Made by a program: the position numbers and the translations under genes. The notes under the pieces were generated by a model. The model did not search any database, was not told where the DNA came from, and saw nothing but the letters and a program-made list of their open reading frames with translations. Shown here in pieces: positions 33,953-43,789 of a stretch of DNA of 64,000 bases. The stretch lies in contig JAAYCN010000035.1 in NCBI GenBank assembly GCA_012729755.1, positions 1 to 64,000 of the forward strand, written 5' to 3'. Position 1 is the first letter of the stretch. Each line of letters starts with the position of its first letter. The stretch is from Chloroflexota bacterium. GTDB taxonomy: Bacteria; Chloroflexota; Anaerolineae; Anaerolineales; Anaerolineaceae.

Positions 33953-35863
33953 ATGTCAAAAATCATTGGTATTGACCTTGGAACTACCAACTCAGTCGCC
34001 GCCGTCATGATGGGCGGTGAACCTGTTGTCATTCCTTCCGCCGAAGGTGAACGCCTGGTACCTTCCGTTGTCGCCGTCAACAAAAACGGTGAGCGCCTCG
34101 TCGGCCGCGTTGCTCGGAACCAGGCTGTCGTCAACCCCGAGAACACTATTTTCTCGATCAAACGCTTCATGGGCCGCCGTTATGATGATCCCGAAGTTCA
34201 GCGCGCCAAAGCCCACATTCCATATCATATTTCCAAGGCCCCTAATGGCGACGTGCGGGTAACTTTGGGAGATAAGGAATATACAGCTCCTGAGGTTTCA
34301 GCCATGATCCTGGCCAAAATCAAACGCGATGCCGAAGCTTACCTCGGTGAACCTGTCACCCAGGCGGTCATCACCGTGCCAGCCTACTTCAATGATGCTC
34401 AGCGCAACGCCACCAAAGATGCTGGCAAGATTGCCGGCCTCGAAGTCCTGCGCATCATCAACGAGCCGACTGCCTCCTCTCTCGCTTACGGCCTCGACAA
34501 GCGCAAGAACGAAACCATCGTCGTCTACGATCTCGGCGGCGGTACCTTTGACGTGTCCATTCTCGAGGTCGGCGACGGCGTCTTCCAGGTCAAATCCACC
34601 AGTGGTGATACCTTCCTGGGCGGCGACGACTTCGACCAGCGCGTCATTGACTTTTTGGCGGACGAATTCAAACGCGACAACAACATTGACCTCCGTCAGG
34701 ATCGCCAGGCCCTGCAGCGTCTCAAAGAAGCAGCCGAAAAAGCCAAAATCGAGCTTTCTTCGACCATGCAGGCTCAAATCAACCTGCCCTACATCACTGC
34801 CGATGCCAATGGCCCCAAACACCTCGACATCACGCTCACCCGCGCCAAACTTGAGCAGCTCACCGGCGACCTGATCCAAAAAACCCTTGGCCCCATCAAA
34901 CAGGCTCTTTCCGACGCCAACCTCAAAGCCAGCGACATCAACGAGGTCGTCATGGTTGGCGGTATGGTCCGCATGCCTGCGGTGCAGGACGTTGTGCGCA
35001 AAGAATTCAACAAAGAACCAAACAAGAGCGTCAATCCTGACGAAGTGGTCGCCATCGGCGCCGCCATTCAAGCCGGCGTTCTGGGCGGAGAAGTCAAAGA
35101 CATCTTATTGCTCGATGTCACCCCGCTCACCCTTTCCATCGAGACTCTGGGCGGCATCGCCACCCCATTAATCAAACGCAACACCACCATCCCAACTCGT
35201 GAGAGTCAGGTGTTCTCCACCGCTTCCGACAGCCAGACGCAGGTCGAAATCCACGTGCTGCAAGGTGAACGCCCCATGGCCGCCGACAACAAATCACTTG
35301 GCAAGTTCAATCTGGATGGCATTCCGCCCGCTCCGCGCGGTGTTCCTCAAATCGAAGTAACATTTGACATCAACGCCAACGGCATTCTCGAGGTCACCGC
35401 CAAAGACAAAGCTACCGGCCGCAGCCAGAACATCACCATCACCGCGTCCTCCGGTCTCAGCGAAGCGGAAGTTGAAAAGATGCGCCGCGAAGCGGAAGCC
35501 CACGCCGACGAAGATAAAAAACGCCGCGATCTGATCGAAGCGCGCAACACCGCCGACAACGCCGCCTACACCTCCGAGAAGACGCTTAAAGACTTGGGCG
35601 AAAAGGTTCCGGCCGAGCTCAAAACCCGCGTTGAAGATGCCATCGCTAAAGTTCGTGCTGTCCGCGACCAGGACGACGCCGAAGCCATCAATCGTGAAGT
35701 TGAAGCGCTCATGCAAGTCCTCCAGGAAGTTGGCAGCGCCGCCTACCAACAGAGTCAGACTCAGCCTGGCGCTGATCAGGCCCAGCCCGGCAATGAAAAC
35801 CAGACCGGAACGCCGCCAGAAGATGGCGATGTCGTCGATGGCGAGTTCAAACAGGCTGAGTAA
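33953..35863 (+). CDS. dnaK: Chaperone DnaK (Hsp70)
   Basis: The ATP-driven Hsp70. 636 residues. ATPase domain marks include [33 protein letters not shown] and [12 protein letters not shown]; the interdomain linker is [11 protein letters not shown]; the substrate-binding domain and helical lid follow, ending in an acidic and Gln-rich tail ([13 protein letters not shown]). GGAG precedes the ATG. It is in the CIRCE-regulated operon with a 30-base inverted repeat before dnaJ. Typical in every respect. Confidence 0.98.
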   Translation: MSKIIGIDLGTTNSVAAVMMGGEPVVIPSAEGERLVPSVVAVNKNGERLVGRVARNQAVVNPENTIFSIKRFMGRRYDDPEVQRAKAHIPYHISKAPNGDVRVTLGDKEYTAPEVSAMILAKIKRDAEAYLGEPVTQAVITVPAYFNDAQRNATKDAGKIAGLEVLRIINEPTASSLAYGLDKRKNETIVVYDLGGGTFDVSILEVGDGVFQVKSTSGDTFLGGDDFDQRVIDFLADEFKRDNNIDLRQDRQALQRLKEAAEKAKIELSSTMQAQINLPYITADANGPKHLDITLTRAKLEQLTGDLIQKTLGPIKQALSDANLKASDINEVVMVGGMVRMPAVQDVVRKEFNKEPNKSVNPDEVVAIGAAIQAGVLGGEVKDILLLDVTPLTLSIETLGGIATPLIKRNTTIPTRESQVFSTASDSQTQVEIHVLQGERPMAADNKSLGKFNLDGIPPAPRGVPQIEVTFDINANGILEVTAKDKATGRSQNITITASSGLSEAEVEKMRREAEAHADEDKKRRDLIEARNTADNAAYTSEKTLKDLGEKVPAELKTRVEDAIAKVRAVRDQDDAEAINREVEALMQVLQEVGSAAYQQSQTQPGADQAQPGNENQTGTPPEDGDVVDGEFKQAE

Positions 35864-35892
35864 AACTGCTCAAGCCTGTCAAGGAGATTAAC

Positions 35893-35922
35893 TGCCATGG
35901 TGGTGAAATCACCGCCATGGCA
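35893..35922 (+). promoter_or_regulatory. Intercistronic hairpin between dnaK and dnaJ
   Basis: TGCCATGGTGGTGA and TCACCGCCATGGCA pair over about 13-14 bp with one G-U pair and a minimal loop. No T-run follows, so it is not a normal terminator; it may protect the 3-prime end of dnaK mRNA and lower dnaJ-prmA expression. Confidence 0.75.
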
Positions 35923-35956
35923 TTCCTGCAAAAACAGCAATCTATAAAGTGAATGT

Positions 35957-37096
35957 ATGGCAAGCAAACGTGATTACTACGAAGTTCTCGGGGTTCCCCG
36001 TACCGCTACGGCAGACGAACTCAAATCCGCCTTCCGTAGCCTGGCGCGCCAATATCACCCTGACGTGAACCGCTCCCATGACGCTGAAGAAAAGTTCAAA
36101 GAAATTAACGAAGCCTACAACGTGCTCTCAGACCCCGATAAACGCGCCGCTTATGATCGCTTCGGGCATGAAGGCGTCAACACCCAGGGCATGCCCGATT
36201 TCTCAAGCATGGATCTCTCCGATATCCTGGAAGGCCTGTTTGGCATGGGCGGTTTCGGAGGCTTCGGAGGCTTCGGCGGATCACGATCGCGCAGCCGCAA
36301 TGCGCCCCGCCGGGGTCAGGACCTCAGTTCCAGCATCCGCCTGAGCTTCGAAGAAGCTGTCTTTGGCGCCGAGAAGGAAATTGAGATCACCCGCGACGAA
36401 AAATGCGCGACCTGCAACGGAAGCGGCGCTGAGCCCGGCACCCATCCGACCCCCTGCCCCACCTGTAAAGGTCAGGGGGAAGTTCGCCAGGTTCATCAGA
36501 CTTTTTTAGGCTCCATGGTTCAGGTCGTCACCTGCCCCGAGTGTCAGGGGCGTGGCGAGACCATCAGCACGCCCTGCCATACTTGCCGGGGACGCGGTTT
36601 AGAGCGCAAAACAGTCAAGAAGAAAATTACCATTCCCGCTGGCGTTGATGATGGCAACCAGATGCGCATGATCAACGAGGGCCAGCCAGGCATCAACGGC
36701 GGTCCAAACGGCAATTTCTATCTCGAGCTCGAGGTCATGCCGCATAAGTTTTTCAGGCGCCGCAACAACGACATCCTCCTCGATATTGACATCAATATTG
36801 CCCAGGCAGCGCTGGGTGACGAAATCAACGTACCCACCTTGCAGGGCGCCAAGAAACTGCGCATCCCTGCCGGCACCCAGCCCGGCAAAGTATTCAAAAT
36901 GAGCGGTGAAGGCGTGCCTGTCCTGCAACGAACCACCCGCGGCGACCAGCTTGTGACGGTCAATGTTCAGGTGCCCACCTCACTCACCGATGAACAACGC
37001 GCCCTGCTTGATCAGCTTGGCAAAACCATGGGCACCGAAATCAAAATTCAGGAACGCAGTTTCTTTGACAAATTAAAGGACTTTCTCGATGGATAA
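35957..37096 (+). CDS. dnaJ: Chaperone DnaJ (Hsp40, type I)
   Basis: The J-domain co-chaperone of DnaK. 379 residues. The J domain (about 5-70) has the HPD motif in [10 protein letters not shown]; a Gly/Phe region repeats [11 protein letters not shown]; the zinc domain has four CxxCxGxG-type motifs ([32 protein letters not shown]); C-terminal substrate-binding domains follow. All canonical residues are present. prmA starts inside its last codons with an eight-base overlap. Confidence 0.98.
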   Translation: MASKRDYYEVLGVPRTATADELKSAFRSLARQYHPDVNRSHDAEEKFKEINEAYNVLSDPDKRAAYDRFGHEGVNTQGMPDFSSMDLSDILEGLFGMGGFGGFGGFGGSRSRSRNAPRRGQDLSSSIRLSFEEAVFGAEKEIEITRDEKCATCNGSGAEPGTHPTPCPTCKGQGEVRQVHQTFLGSMVQVVTCPECQGRGETISTPCHTCRGRGLERKTVKKKITIPAGVDDGNQMRMINEGQPGINGGPNGNFYLELEVMPHKFFRRRNNDILLDIDINIAQAALGDEINVPTLQGAKKLRIPAGTQPGKVFKMSGEGVPVLQRTTRGDQLVTVNVQVPTSLTDEQRALLDQLGKTMGTEIKIQERSFFDKLKDFLDG

Positions 37097-38012
37097 ACCT
37101 CAAGCCTGGCTTGAAGCCTCCCTCATCTGTAGCGCCGAACTCGCCGAAGCTGTCGCCGAGGTTTTTTCACGCTTCACTCCTGATGGAGTCGTACTCAACA
37201 ATATCACCCGTTTTGACCAGACCGCTTATGAAGAGGTGCCTACTGGCGAGATACGCGTCGCAGCTTATCTGCCTCTCGACGAGAGCGTTGAAGAGAAAAA
37301 ACACCAGCTCGATCAGGCCATCTGGCATATGAGCCAGATCGCTCCGCTCTCACCCCTTTCCTATGCCCAGATCGCCGACCAGGATTGGATGAGCCTCTGG
37401 AAGCAGCACTACAAACCGCTCGAGATCGGCAAAAAGCTGATTGTCCTGCCCGCTTGGGTAGATCAGAGTCTCGCCGGTGAGCGCCTGCCTATTCGCATTT
37501 CGCCCGACGTCGCTTTCGGCACTGGCTCCCATCCTTCCACCCAGCTTTGCCTGATCGCCCTCGAAAAATATGGCTGCAAAGGTCTCAATGTATTAGATGT
37601 CGGCTGCGGCAGCGGCATTTTATCCATTGCCGCCGTTCGTCTTGGCGCCAATCAGGTGCTCGGCGTCGATACCGACCAGGCCTCCATTCCCAGTGCTGAT
37701 CGAAACGCTGCCCTTAACGGCATGGAAAACCGCGTCACCTTCGAAGTCGGCACTCACACCAACCTCCTCAACCGTTCTGACCAGCTGCGTCAAGCCCCGC
37801 GCGTGCTTGCCAACATCCTCGCCCCGGTTCTGATCAAGATGCTCAACTCCGGCCTGGCTGATACCGTTTCCCCCTCCGGGCTGCTCATCTTGGGCGGCAT
37901 CCTCGACACTCAGGTCCACGATGTGCTTAATGCCGCAGCCAACCATGGCCTCACCATGGTCGAAGGTTTTCATGATGGAGATTGGGTCGTTTTAGTCCTG
38001 CGAAAGCATTAG
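37089..38012 (+). CDS. prmA: Ribosomal protein L11 methyltransferase
   Basis: A SAM-dependent enzyme that trimethylates ribosomal protein L11. 307 residues. The N-terminal substrate-recognition domain (about 1-100) is followed by the class I methyltransferase core with [15 protein letters not shown] motif [15 protein letters not shown] and [11 protein letters not shown], matching the NILA motif. It overlaps dnaJ by eight bases and is the final gene of the operon; this link between prmA and dnaJ is common in bacteria. Confidence 0.95.
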   Translation: MDKPQAWLEASLICSAELAEAVAEVFSRFTPDGVVLNNITRFDQTAYEEVPTGEIRVAAYLPLDESVEEKKHQLDQAIWHMSQIAPLSPLSYAQIADQDWMSLWKQHYKPLEIGKKLIVLPAWVDQSLAGERLPIRISPDVAFGTGSHPSTQLCLIALEKYGCKGLNVLDVGCGSGILSIAAVRLGANQVLGVDTDQASIPSADRNAALNGMENRVTFEVGTHTNLLNRSDQLRQAPRVLANILAPVLIKMLNSGLADTVSPSGLLILGGILDTQVHDVLNAAANHGLTMVEGFHDGDWVVLVLRKH

Positions 38013-38025
38013 CCGCGAAAAGATC

Positions 38026-38565
38026 TTACACAGATTTTCCCAGCTGATACGCCTCATCCAATGCGGCATGACCATCAATCTTATCTTTGCTTTCCAGCCC
38101 CAGCGCGCTCACCACACCCTTTAAGGTTACGTCGTTGAAACAATCGATCCACGCCTGCACGTTGCTGATCGGCCGCTCCATGGTACCATCAGAATCATCA
38201 GCCGCTGAACACAGCAGATAAATTTCGCGAAAAGCATAGTCCGCCGCATACAGCGGATATGTGCGGTCAAACAATACCTTCAGCTGTCCGCTCAACCCAT
38301 AATAATAAACCGGGCTTGCGAAAACAATCACCTGCGCTGTCAGCATCTTCTGAACGATGCTTTCCGCGTCATCTTCAAAGATACAGCGCATCGTCGTCTG
38401 ACACTTATCACACCCGATGCAGAACTTGAGTGTCTTCCCAAGCAGGCTCACGAACTCAACTTCGTGACCTGCTTCTCTCGCGCCCTTGGCAAACGCTTCT
38501 GCCAGAGCGGCAGAATTGCTCCTCGGCCGCAGGCTCGATGAAATCACTAACACACGTTTTGTCAT
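38026..38565 (-). CDS. NADPH-dependent FMN reductase/flavodoxin-family protein
   Basis: A 179-residue flavodoxin-fold protein. The FMN phosphate loop is VISSSLRPRSNSAALAEAF, and the flavin-ring segment is FASPVYYYGLSGQLKVLFDR. A CIGCDKC motif at about residues 49-55 (with another Cys nearby in TTMRC) resembles iron-sulfur flavoproteins, but the cluster spacing is not certain. It would carry electrons or reduce quinone-like or metal substrates in the cytoplasm. It lies 30 bases after kamA on the minus strand and may be its operon partner. The substrate is unknown. Confidence 0.85.
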   Translation of the reverse strand: MTKRVLVISSSLRPRSNSAALAEAFAKGAREAGHEVEFVSLLGKTLKFCIGCDKCQTTMRCIFEDDAESIVQKMLTAQVIVFASPVYYYGLSGQLKVLFDRTYPLYAADYAFREIYLLCSAADDSDGTMERPISNVQAWIDCFNDVTLKGVVSALGLESKDKIDGHAALDEAYQLGKSV

Positions 38566-38595
38566 AATCGCTTCACCTCAATTCTGGCTGTGGTA

Positions 38596-39930
38596 TTAAT
38601 TCTGTGATTGGTCGCCCTTGCCCAGTGCCTTCCACTTGCTCTCATCCGCACGCAGGCGATGCTTCACGCCTCCCCTGCCCCTCAGCTGATCAAAACCTTC
38701 CGGCTTGATGCTCACCTGCTTCCCCTGCAGCAGGCCCAACACACCCTCCTGCCCCTCATTGCCGAGATCCTTATACGGGTCGGTCAGACTCTTAGCCGGG
38801 CGCGTGTAATTAGTGGGTTGTTCATAAGTTGTGATAAAGCCCTCAAAATTGCGCAGCACCACCGCGTTATCCGATTGAGCGATCATGTAATTTGGCATCA
38901 ATGGAATCTTACCGCCCCCACCCGGTGCGTCCACGACGTAGGTTGGATTGGCAAAGCCGGAGGTATGCCCGCGCAGCGCTTCCATAATCTCAAGCCCTTT
39001 CGCCACCGGCGTGCGGAAGTGTCCTGCGCCGTGCACCAGGTCGCACTGATAAATATAGTAAGGCCTGACGCGAATGCGCACCAGGTCTCTCACCAGTTGC
39101 CTCATCAGCAGCGGATCATCATTCACCCCGGCCAACAACACCGATTGGTTGCCCAGCGGGATGCCAGCGCGGGTGAGCTTGTCACAGGCCAGAGCCAATT
39201 CATGAGTGATTTCATTGGGATGATTGACGTGGATGTTAAGCCAGAGCGGGTGATAGTTTTGCAAAAGCTCACAGAGTTCATCGGTGACACGCTGGGGCAT
39301 GAAGACCGGAACGCGTGAGCCAATGCGGATAATCTCAATATGCTCGATCTCCCGCAAAGAGTTCAAAACCCTCTCCAAAACGCGTGGCGCCAGCGTCAGC
39401 GGGTCACCGCCCGAAATCAGCACGTCTCTCACCTGCGGAGTGTTACGCAGGTACTCCAATTGCGCTTCAAAGTCCTCATTCGAGAAGGATTGATGCGGGT
39501 CGCCAACCAACCGCGCGCGGGTGCAATAGCGACAATAAGACGCACAGGTATTGGTAATCAACATCAACACCCGATCAGGGTAGCGGTGCACCAACCCGGG
39601 CACTGGCGAATGCATGTCTTCCGCCAGCGAGTCTTCCATTTCGCCAGTGAAGGGCTGCAGTTCTTCCGAGGTCGGGATCACCTGTTTGCGGATCGGGTCA
39701 AACGGGTCTTCCGGATTAATCAGGGAAACAAAATACGGTGTGATGTCCACTCTGAAAAGCCCTGGTGCGTTCAGCGCTTTTTTCTCAGACTCGGTCAGTT
39801 TGAGCACTTTCTCAAATTCTTCAATGGTGTTCAGACGATGGCCGAGCTGCCAGCGCCAGTCGTTCCATTTTTCATCAGGGATATCTTTAAATACAGGGGC
39901 TCGTTTTGACACAAATTGCGTCTTTGACAT
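38596..39930 (-). CDS. kamA: Lysine 2,3-aminomutase (radical SAM, PLP)
   Basis: It converts L-lysine to beta-lysine using SAM, a [4Fe-4S] cluster and PLP. 444 residues. The cluster motif is CASYCRYC, followed by DVLISGGDPLTL. The Asp residues that, as I recall, bind the lysine side-chain amine are kept in YQCDLVHGAGHFRTPV and VVDAPGGGGK; in glutamate 2,3-aminomutase these positions are Lys and Asn, so lysine is the favoured substrate. AAGGAGAG fixes the start at ATG 39930. No lysine-fermentation genes (kamDE, kdd, kce) or ablB lie nearby, so the pathway is open: catabolism, osmolyte or antibiotic precursor. Confidence 0.9.
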   Translation of the reverse strand: MSKTQFVSKRAPVFKDIPDEKWNDWRWQLGHRLNTIEEFEKVLKLTESEKKALNAPGLFRVDITPYFVSLINPEDPFDPIRKQVIPTSEELQPFTGEMEDSLAEDMHSPVPGLVHRYPDRVLMLITNTCASYCRYCTRARLVGDPHQSFSNEDFEAQLEYLRNTPQVRDVLISGGDPLTLAPRVLERVLNSLREIEHIEIIRIGSRVPVFMPQRVTDELCELLQNYHPLWLNIHVNHPNEITHELALACDKLTRAGIPLGNQSVLLAGVNDDPLLMRQLVRDLVRIRVRPYYIYQCDLVHGAGHFRTPVAKGLEIMEALRGHTSGFANPTYVVDAPGGGGKIPLMPNYMIAQSDNAVVLRNFEGFITTYEQPTNYTRPAKSLTDPYKDLGNEGQEGVLGLLQGKQVSIKPEGFDQLRGRGGVKHRLRADESKWKALGKGDQSQN

Positions 39931-40027
39931 CGTATTCTCTCCTTGGTGAGTAGGCTTATCAATATTGTAATCGAATCGCCATATTGCGGATGCCAAATTA
40001 ACGATAACCCGCCTGAGATTGGAAAAA

Positions 40028-41122
40028 TTATGAAAGATACCTCAAACCTGTGATGTGCTTGATTCCAAACCCCGGCGTATCCGGCAAGCTGATTAATGCC
40101 TCGTTGAATATCGCGCCCCCCTCAATCGGGTCAGTCGCGCATAATACCGGCCCATCCAAATCCACCTTGGTGATCACCCTATTTTTCGCTGAAGCCAGGT
40201 GAACCGCCGCGTTTACGCTGACTTTCGCCTCGAGCATACAACCAATCATACACTCCACGCCATATGTTTCCGCCAGCGCACAGATTGCCAGAGCGTTCTT
40301 GATGCCCCCAGTCTTCATCAATTTGATATTAATCAGGTCACAGGCGTTTTGTTGGATCAAAACCGCCACGTCGCGCGGCGAATAGACCGCCTCATCCGCC
40401 ATCACAGGGATGGCAACATGTTCGCGTACGTATCTAAGCCCTTCAACGTCTGCCTGGTGAACGGGCTGCTCAACAAACTCAATTTGAAGGCCCGCGTCTT
40501 CCATCTCATTCAGCAACCTCACCGCCTCTTTAGGTTTCCATCCCTGGTTGGCGTCAATGCGCAGGGCGACCTCATTACCTATCGCGGCTCTGATTGCTTT
40601 CATCCGCGCCATATCCTTTGCCGCGTCATTGCCTACTTTAATTTTCAGCGTCTTATACCCGCGACTAACTGCGTTCAGGCTATCTCTGACCATTTCATCA
40701 GGTTCATTGACACTGATGGTGATATCCGTCGTGATCGGCGCCCCACTACCACCCAACAGACGATACACCGGTGCGTTCAGCATTTGCCCAAACAGGTCAT
40801 AAAGCGCGATTTCCATGGCTGCCTTGGCGCTTGTGTTATGCTGGATCGCGCCCTGGGTTAGGTCAAGCAGCTCATTGAAATCTTCGACAGATCTCCCCAT
40901 CAGTGCGGGAATCAGGTGATCCCGCATCGCCCCAACAATCGCGCCCTTGGTGTCCCCAGTCACCCGTCCGGTCGGCGGTGCCTCTCCATACCCGATAGCG
41001 CCCTCATCGGTGTGAATCTCGACGATGATATCTTCCACATGATCAACTGATCTCACTGCCGTGCGAAACGGTGTTCTGAGAGGAATCTTAAGTTCCGCGA
41101 GGCGAATATCGGTTATTTTCAT
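40028..41122 (-). CDS. Dipeptide (L-Ala-D/L-Glu type) epimerase
   Basis: An enolase-superfamily enzyme of 364 residues. The acid/base Lys pair is in LKIKVG and INIKLMKTGG; metal ligands are the acids in DANQGW, EQPV and ADEAVY. The KVDLDGPV segment holds a D-x-D motif typical of dipeptide epimerases, where it binds the substrate amino group. These enzymes often recycle murein dipeptides (L-Ala-D-Glu). GGAG six bases before ATG 41122 fixes the start; the track begins 18 codons too early. It follows the beta-lactamase-fold gene and precedes kamA. Confidence 0.88.
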   Translation of the reverse strand: MKITDIRLAELKIPLRTPFRTAVRSVDHVEDIIVEIHTDEGAIGYGEAPPTGRVTGDTKGAIVGAMRDHLIPALMGRSVEDFNELLDLTQGAIQHNTSAKAAMEIALYDLFGQMLNAPVYRLLGGSGAPITTDITISVNEPDEMVRDSLNAVSRGYKTLKIKVGNDAAKDMARMKAIRAAIGNEVALRIDANQGWKPKEAVRLLNEMEDAGLQIEFVEQPVHQADVEGLRYVREHVAIPVMADEAVYSPRDVAVLIQQNACDLINIKLMKTGGIKNALAICALAETYGVECMIGCMLEAKVSVNAAVHLASAKNRVITKVDLDGPVLCATDPIEGGAIFNEALISLPDTPGFGIKHITGLRYLS

Positions 41123-41188
41123 CGTCATCTCCCTTCGAAGTGACTGCAGCCGCTTTAAGCGGCTGCAGCTCATCACTGTTTGGTTTGG

Positions 41189-41971
41189 TTATGCCGTGTA
41201 ATAATCATAAGCCATTTTTGAGATATGGCCAATAATCTCGCGACCGTCCTTGTTGGTCGTCGTCTCATTGGTCAGAACCACAATGATATAAGCCTTCCCG
41301 TTTTCGGGATACACGATCCCCACATCATGTTCCAACAAGTCCAAATCACCCGTCTTATGCGCTATGACAATTTCTTCGGGCAGGTAAAGATCCAGCCTGC
41401 CGCGAACCTGCTGACGTTTCATAATATCGAGCATCTTTTCACTCGATTTTTGATTAACATTTCTTCCGCTGACAATCAATTTCAAAATCTTCGCCAAATC
41501 CTCCGCGGAAATAAAATTGTCATGGCCCTGCCGTCTGGCTTCGCTATCCATCATATGACGTCCAAGGTGCGCATCTTTCAGGCCTAACCTCTTGATTGTC
41601 GCGTTGATATTCTCCATCCCTAAGAAATCAATCAGTATATTCGTCGCTTCATTATCACTAAGGATAATCATCAGCGTGCACAATTCCTCAAGTGTAAATA
41701 TATGACCCGGGTTCAATTCCTTAAGAATGCCATCGCCGCCCGTTCGGTGTTTTTCGGTTATCGTAATCGTATCCGTCAGCGAAAAATCCCCTACGGCCGC
41801 CCGATTAAACAGCTCCGACATAATCGCCAGCTTGATCGTGCTCGCCGATGGAAAGACACGCTCCGTGTTAATCGCAACGGCTCTATCGCCGTCGAGTGTT
41901 TCCACCACGACGGCGACATTGCCAGTTTGTGTCTTCAAAAATTCTTGAATTTTTCCTTGCAGCGCCATCAT
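41189..41971 (-). CDS. Class A beta-lactamase-fold serine hydrolase without signal peptide
   Basis: A penicillin-binding/beta-lactamase fold of 260 residues. The catalytic S-x-x-K is in PSASTIKLAI (Ser44), the SDN motif is in ILSDNEATN near residue 105, and KTG is in AHKTGDLD near 210. A likely omega-loop Glu is in MMDSEARRQG, but the usual E-x-x-L-N is not clear. There is no signal peptide; the protein begins directly with MMALQGKIQEFL, so it appears cytoplasmic. It follows the permease by three bases and precedes a dipeptide epimerase, suggesting action on an imported peptide rather than antibiotic resistance. Confidence 0.85.
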   Translation of the reverse strand: MMALQGKIQEFLKTQTGNVAVVVETLDGDRAVAINTERVFPSASTIKLAIMSELFNRAAVGDFSLTDTITITEKHRTGGDGILKELNPGHIFTLEELCTLMIILSDNEATNILIDFLGMENINATIKRLGLKDAHLGRHMMDSEARRQGHDNFISAEDLAKILKLIVSGRNVNQKSSEKMLDIMKRQQVRGRLDLYLPEEIVIAHKTGDLDLLEHDVGIVYPENGKAYIIVVLTNETTTNKDGREIIGHISKMAYDYYTA

Positions 41972-41974
41972 CTT

Positions 41975-43273
41975 CTAACCGAGAATGAAGGACATGATTA
42001 CTACAAGAACCAGCGAGAAGGCCACAACCGTCAGGCCATATTTCACCAGGCTTTTGACATCCTTCGAACGGGCAAGTCCCATCTGACCAATCATATCGGC
42101 TTCGGGATACGCGAAGGAAGTGATCTGTCCAGAAATCAGCAGGATTAATGCCCAAAGTCCTAATGAAACACCAAGGTTATCAACAATCCCACGGAACATA
42201 CCGTCCAGCACAATGTTATCAGCTGTCGCGGCGCCACCAATACCAAAGATACCGGTCAGTGTAGACAACAGCGCGAACACTGTTTTCCCTGCGGAGTTAA
42301 TGATTGGGGTCAGATATTCCACCAGCTTTTCGAAACCACCCGCGGCGGCAATAAACTCGATAAACGGGTTGAAAAGCAGGAACATGATGAACAGCCACAT
42401 CAGGCGAGCGGCGCCCTTAATGAATGTTTCAATGAGGTCACTGATTGTCAAGCCACCAAAAACACCAGTCAGAATCGCGCTGACGATGATGACCAGAATC
42501 GCATATGAAGCGCCGCCTTGAAGCGTAATACCGTAGGCAATCATCGCCACCATCGAAATTCCAAACGCGAGAGCAGCGCGTTTGGTCTCTTTTGTCGCGA
42601 CATATTCCTCGTCCGGAAGCTCAACGTCTTCGTACTTGTAGACTCCCAGCGTTTTCTTCTGTGTGTAAAGCGCGAAGAAGAAAGTTACCAGGTATACGAC
42701 CAGAGCAAGCGGAATGCCAGCGCTGTAGAGATAGGTGCCATAATCTAGCCCAGTGAGTTCCATGATCGTCACCACTTGCGGGGTGTATGGGCCAAGGAAC
42801 ATGCCGGTCAAGCCAGCGCCGAGAAAAACGGTTGCCACAACTGATGGGGTGATGCCTACTGCCGCGACCAGAGGAATAATAATCGGCGCGATAATTGCAT
42901 TTGCCCCAGCCAGCGTACCCAACAGGGCGACGAGAATCGTCGAGCTGAACATGGTGGTGAGAATAGCTCGCTTTTCGGTTTTGACACCGATGCGATTGGT
43001 GAGTCCGCGAACCAGATATTCTGCTACGCCAGTTTTTTGGAGAATGGCGCCAAGGCCCGCCCCAAGCATGATGATCAAACCGATCATGCCCAGGAACGAT
43101 CCAAGAGAATCTCTGATGACGCCTCCCAGAGAGGCAAAGGGTTGTTTAGTCAATATGGCGCTCAGAACAACACAAATAAAGACATTGAATACAGGGTGCA
43201 ATTCTGTAAACGACAAAATGACATACAAAATTAATGGAATTAAAGCAAAAATTGGGTTCAGGTTAAAAATCAT
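41975..43273 (-). CDS. Ion-transporter-superfamily permease (GntP/DcuC-like)
   Basis: A membrane protein of 432 residues with about 11-12 helices, two halves and the re-entrant pattern of IT-superfamily carriers. Visible blocks include LAGANAIIAPIIIPLVAAVGI, FLGPYTPQVVTIMELTG and the second-half GGAATADNIVLDGMF. Substrates in this superfamily are organic anions such as gluconate, C4-dicarboxylates and citrate. Its operon partners (a beta-lactamase-fold hydrolase and a dipeptide epimerase) point to an amino-acid or small-peptide anion, by inference only. A leader of about 150 nt with TATAAT at 43431-43436 precedes it. Confidence 0.78.
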   Translation of the reverse strand: MIFNLNPIFALIPLILYVILSFTELHPVFNVFICVVLSAILTKQPFASLGGVIRDSLGSFLGMIGLIIMLGAGLGAILQKTGVAEYLVRGLTNRIGVKTEKRAILTTMFSSTILVALLGTLAGANAIIAPIIIPLVAAVGITPSVVATVFLGAGLTGMFLGPYTPQVVTIMELTGLDYGTYLYSAGIPLALVVYLVTFFFALYTQKKTLGVYKYEDVELPDEEYVATKETKRAALAFGISMVAMIAYGITLQGGASYAILVIIVSAILTGVFGGLTISDLIETFIKGAARLMWLFIMFLLFNPFIEFIAAAGGFEKLVEYLTPIINSAGKTVFALLSTLTGIFGIGGAATADNIVLDGMFRGIVDNLGVSLGLWALILLISGQITSFAYPEADMIGQMGLARSKDVKSLVKYGLTVVAFSLVLVVIMSFILG

Positions 43274-43430
43274 AGGAATCCTCTTCTTTTGTATTGATCT
43301 CCTGCTTGTGTGCAGCGAGAACCTAAAATTGGTGAGTCTAAAAGCTTAAATTCCCAATGTCACATCCAGTTGACTCTGGTTCCTCAAGCCATCGCGTGGA
43401 TTAACCGTCAGCGACATTTAAATTAGCCCT

Positions 43431-43436
43431 ATTATA
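43431..43436 (-). promoter_or_regulatory. -10 box of the permease-epimerase-kamA operon
   Basis: TATAAT on the minus strand about 157 bases before the ATG at 43273. The -35 is unclear in the AT-rich surroundings. Ribosome binding site: AGAGGA just before the start codon. Confidence 0.45.
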
Positions 43437-43789
43437 ACAGAAATATCAAAATAATACAGTATTTGAAATATTTGTGTATTGAAATATTTAGCCGAATTTG
43501 CTCTCAGTTATTTCGTTAATCTAAGCAAATAACAAAAGTAGGCTCCCCAGTCTTCCTTTCCAATGAAAAAAACGGACTTATAACAACTATTGACGGATTG
43601 CCGTCGCAAAAACCCGTCTGAACCTCAGGATAGTCACATCTAAATAAGCGATATTACCTGAACGAAATGCCATTGATCAGGTTTTATCTAATCAAGTTTT
43701 TGTTTGCTCAGAGATTATGATTTCACCGGTCACTTTATATAACTCTGTGCGCATTTAGAGCACCACTCCCTTCTAAGGTAATCGTAAAC

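Noticed and set aside
34298-35071. 257-codon minus-strand ORF in the dnaK region
   Set aside because: Shadow of dnaK; Val/Phe/Asp-rich antisense translation.
36240-36285. Short tandem repeat GGCTTCGGAG
   Set aside because: It encodes the normal Gly/Phe-rich linker of DnaJ.
38608-39909. Plus-strand ORFs of 236 and 189 codons
   Set aside because: Antisense to kamA, whose motifs are all intact.
41189-41971. Antibiotic-resistance beta-lactamase
   Set aside because: No export signal, unclear omega-loop Glu, and an operon with a peptide-type epimerase and permease point to another role.
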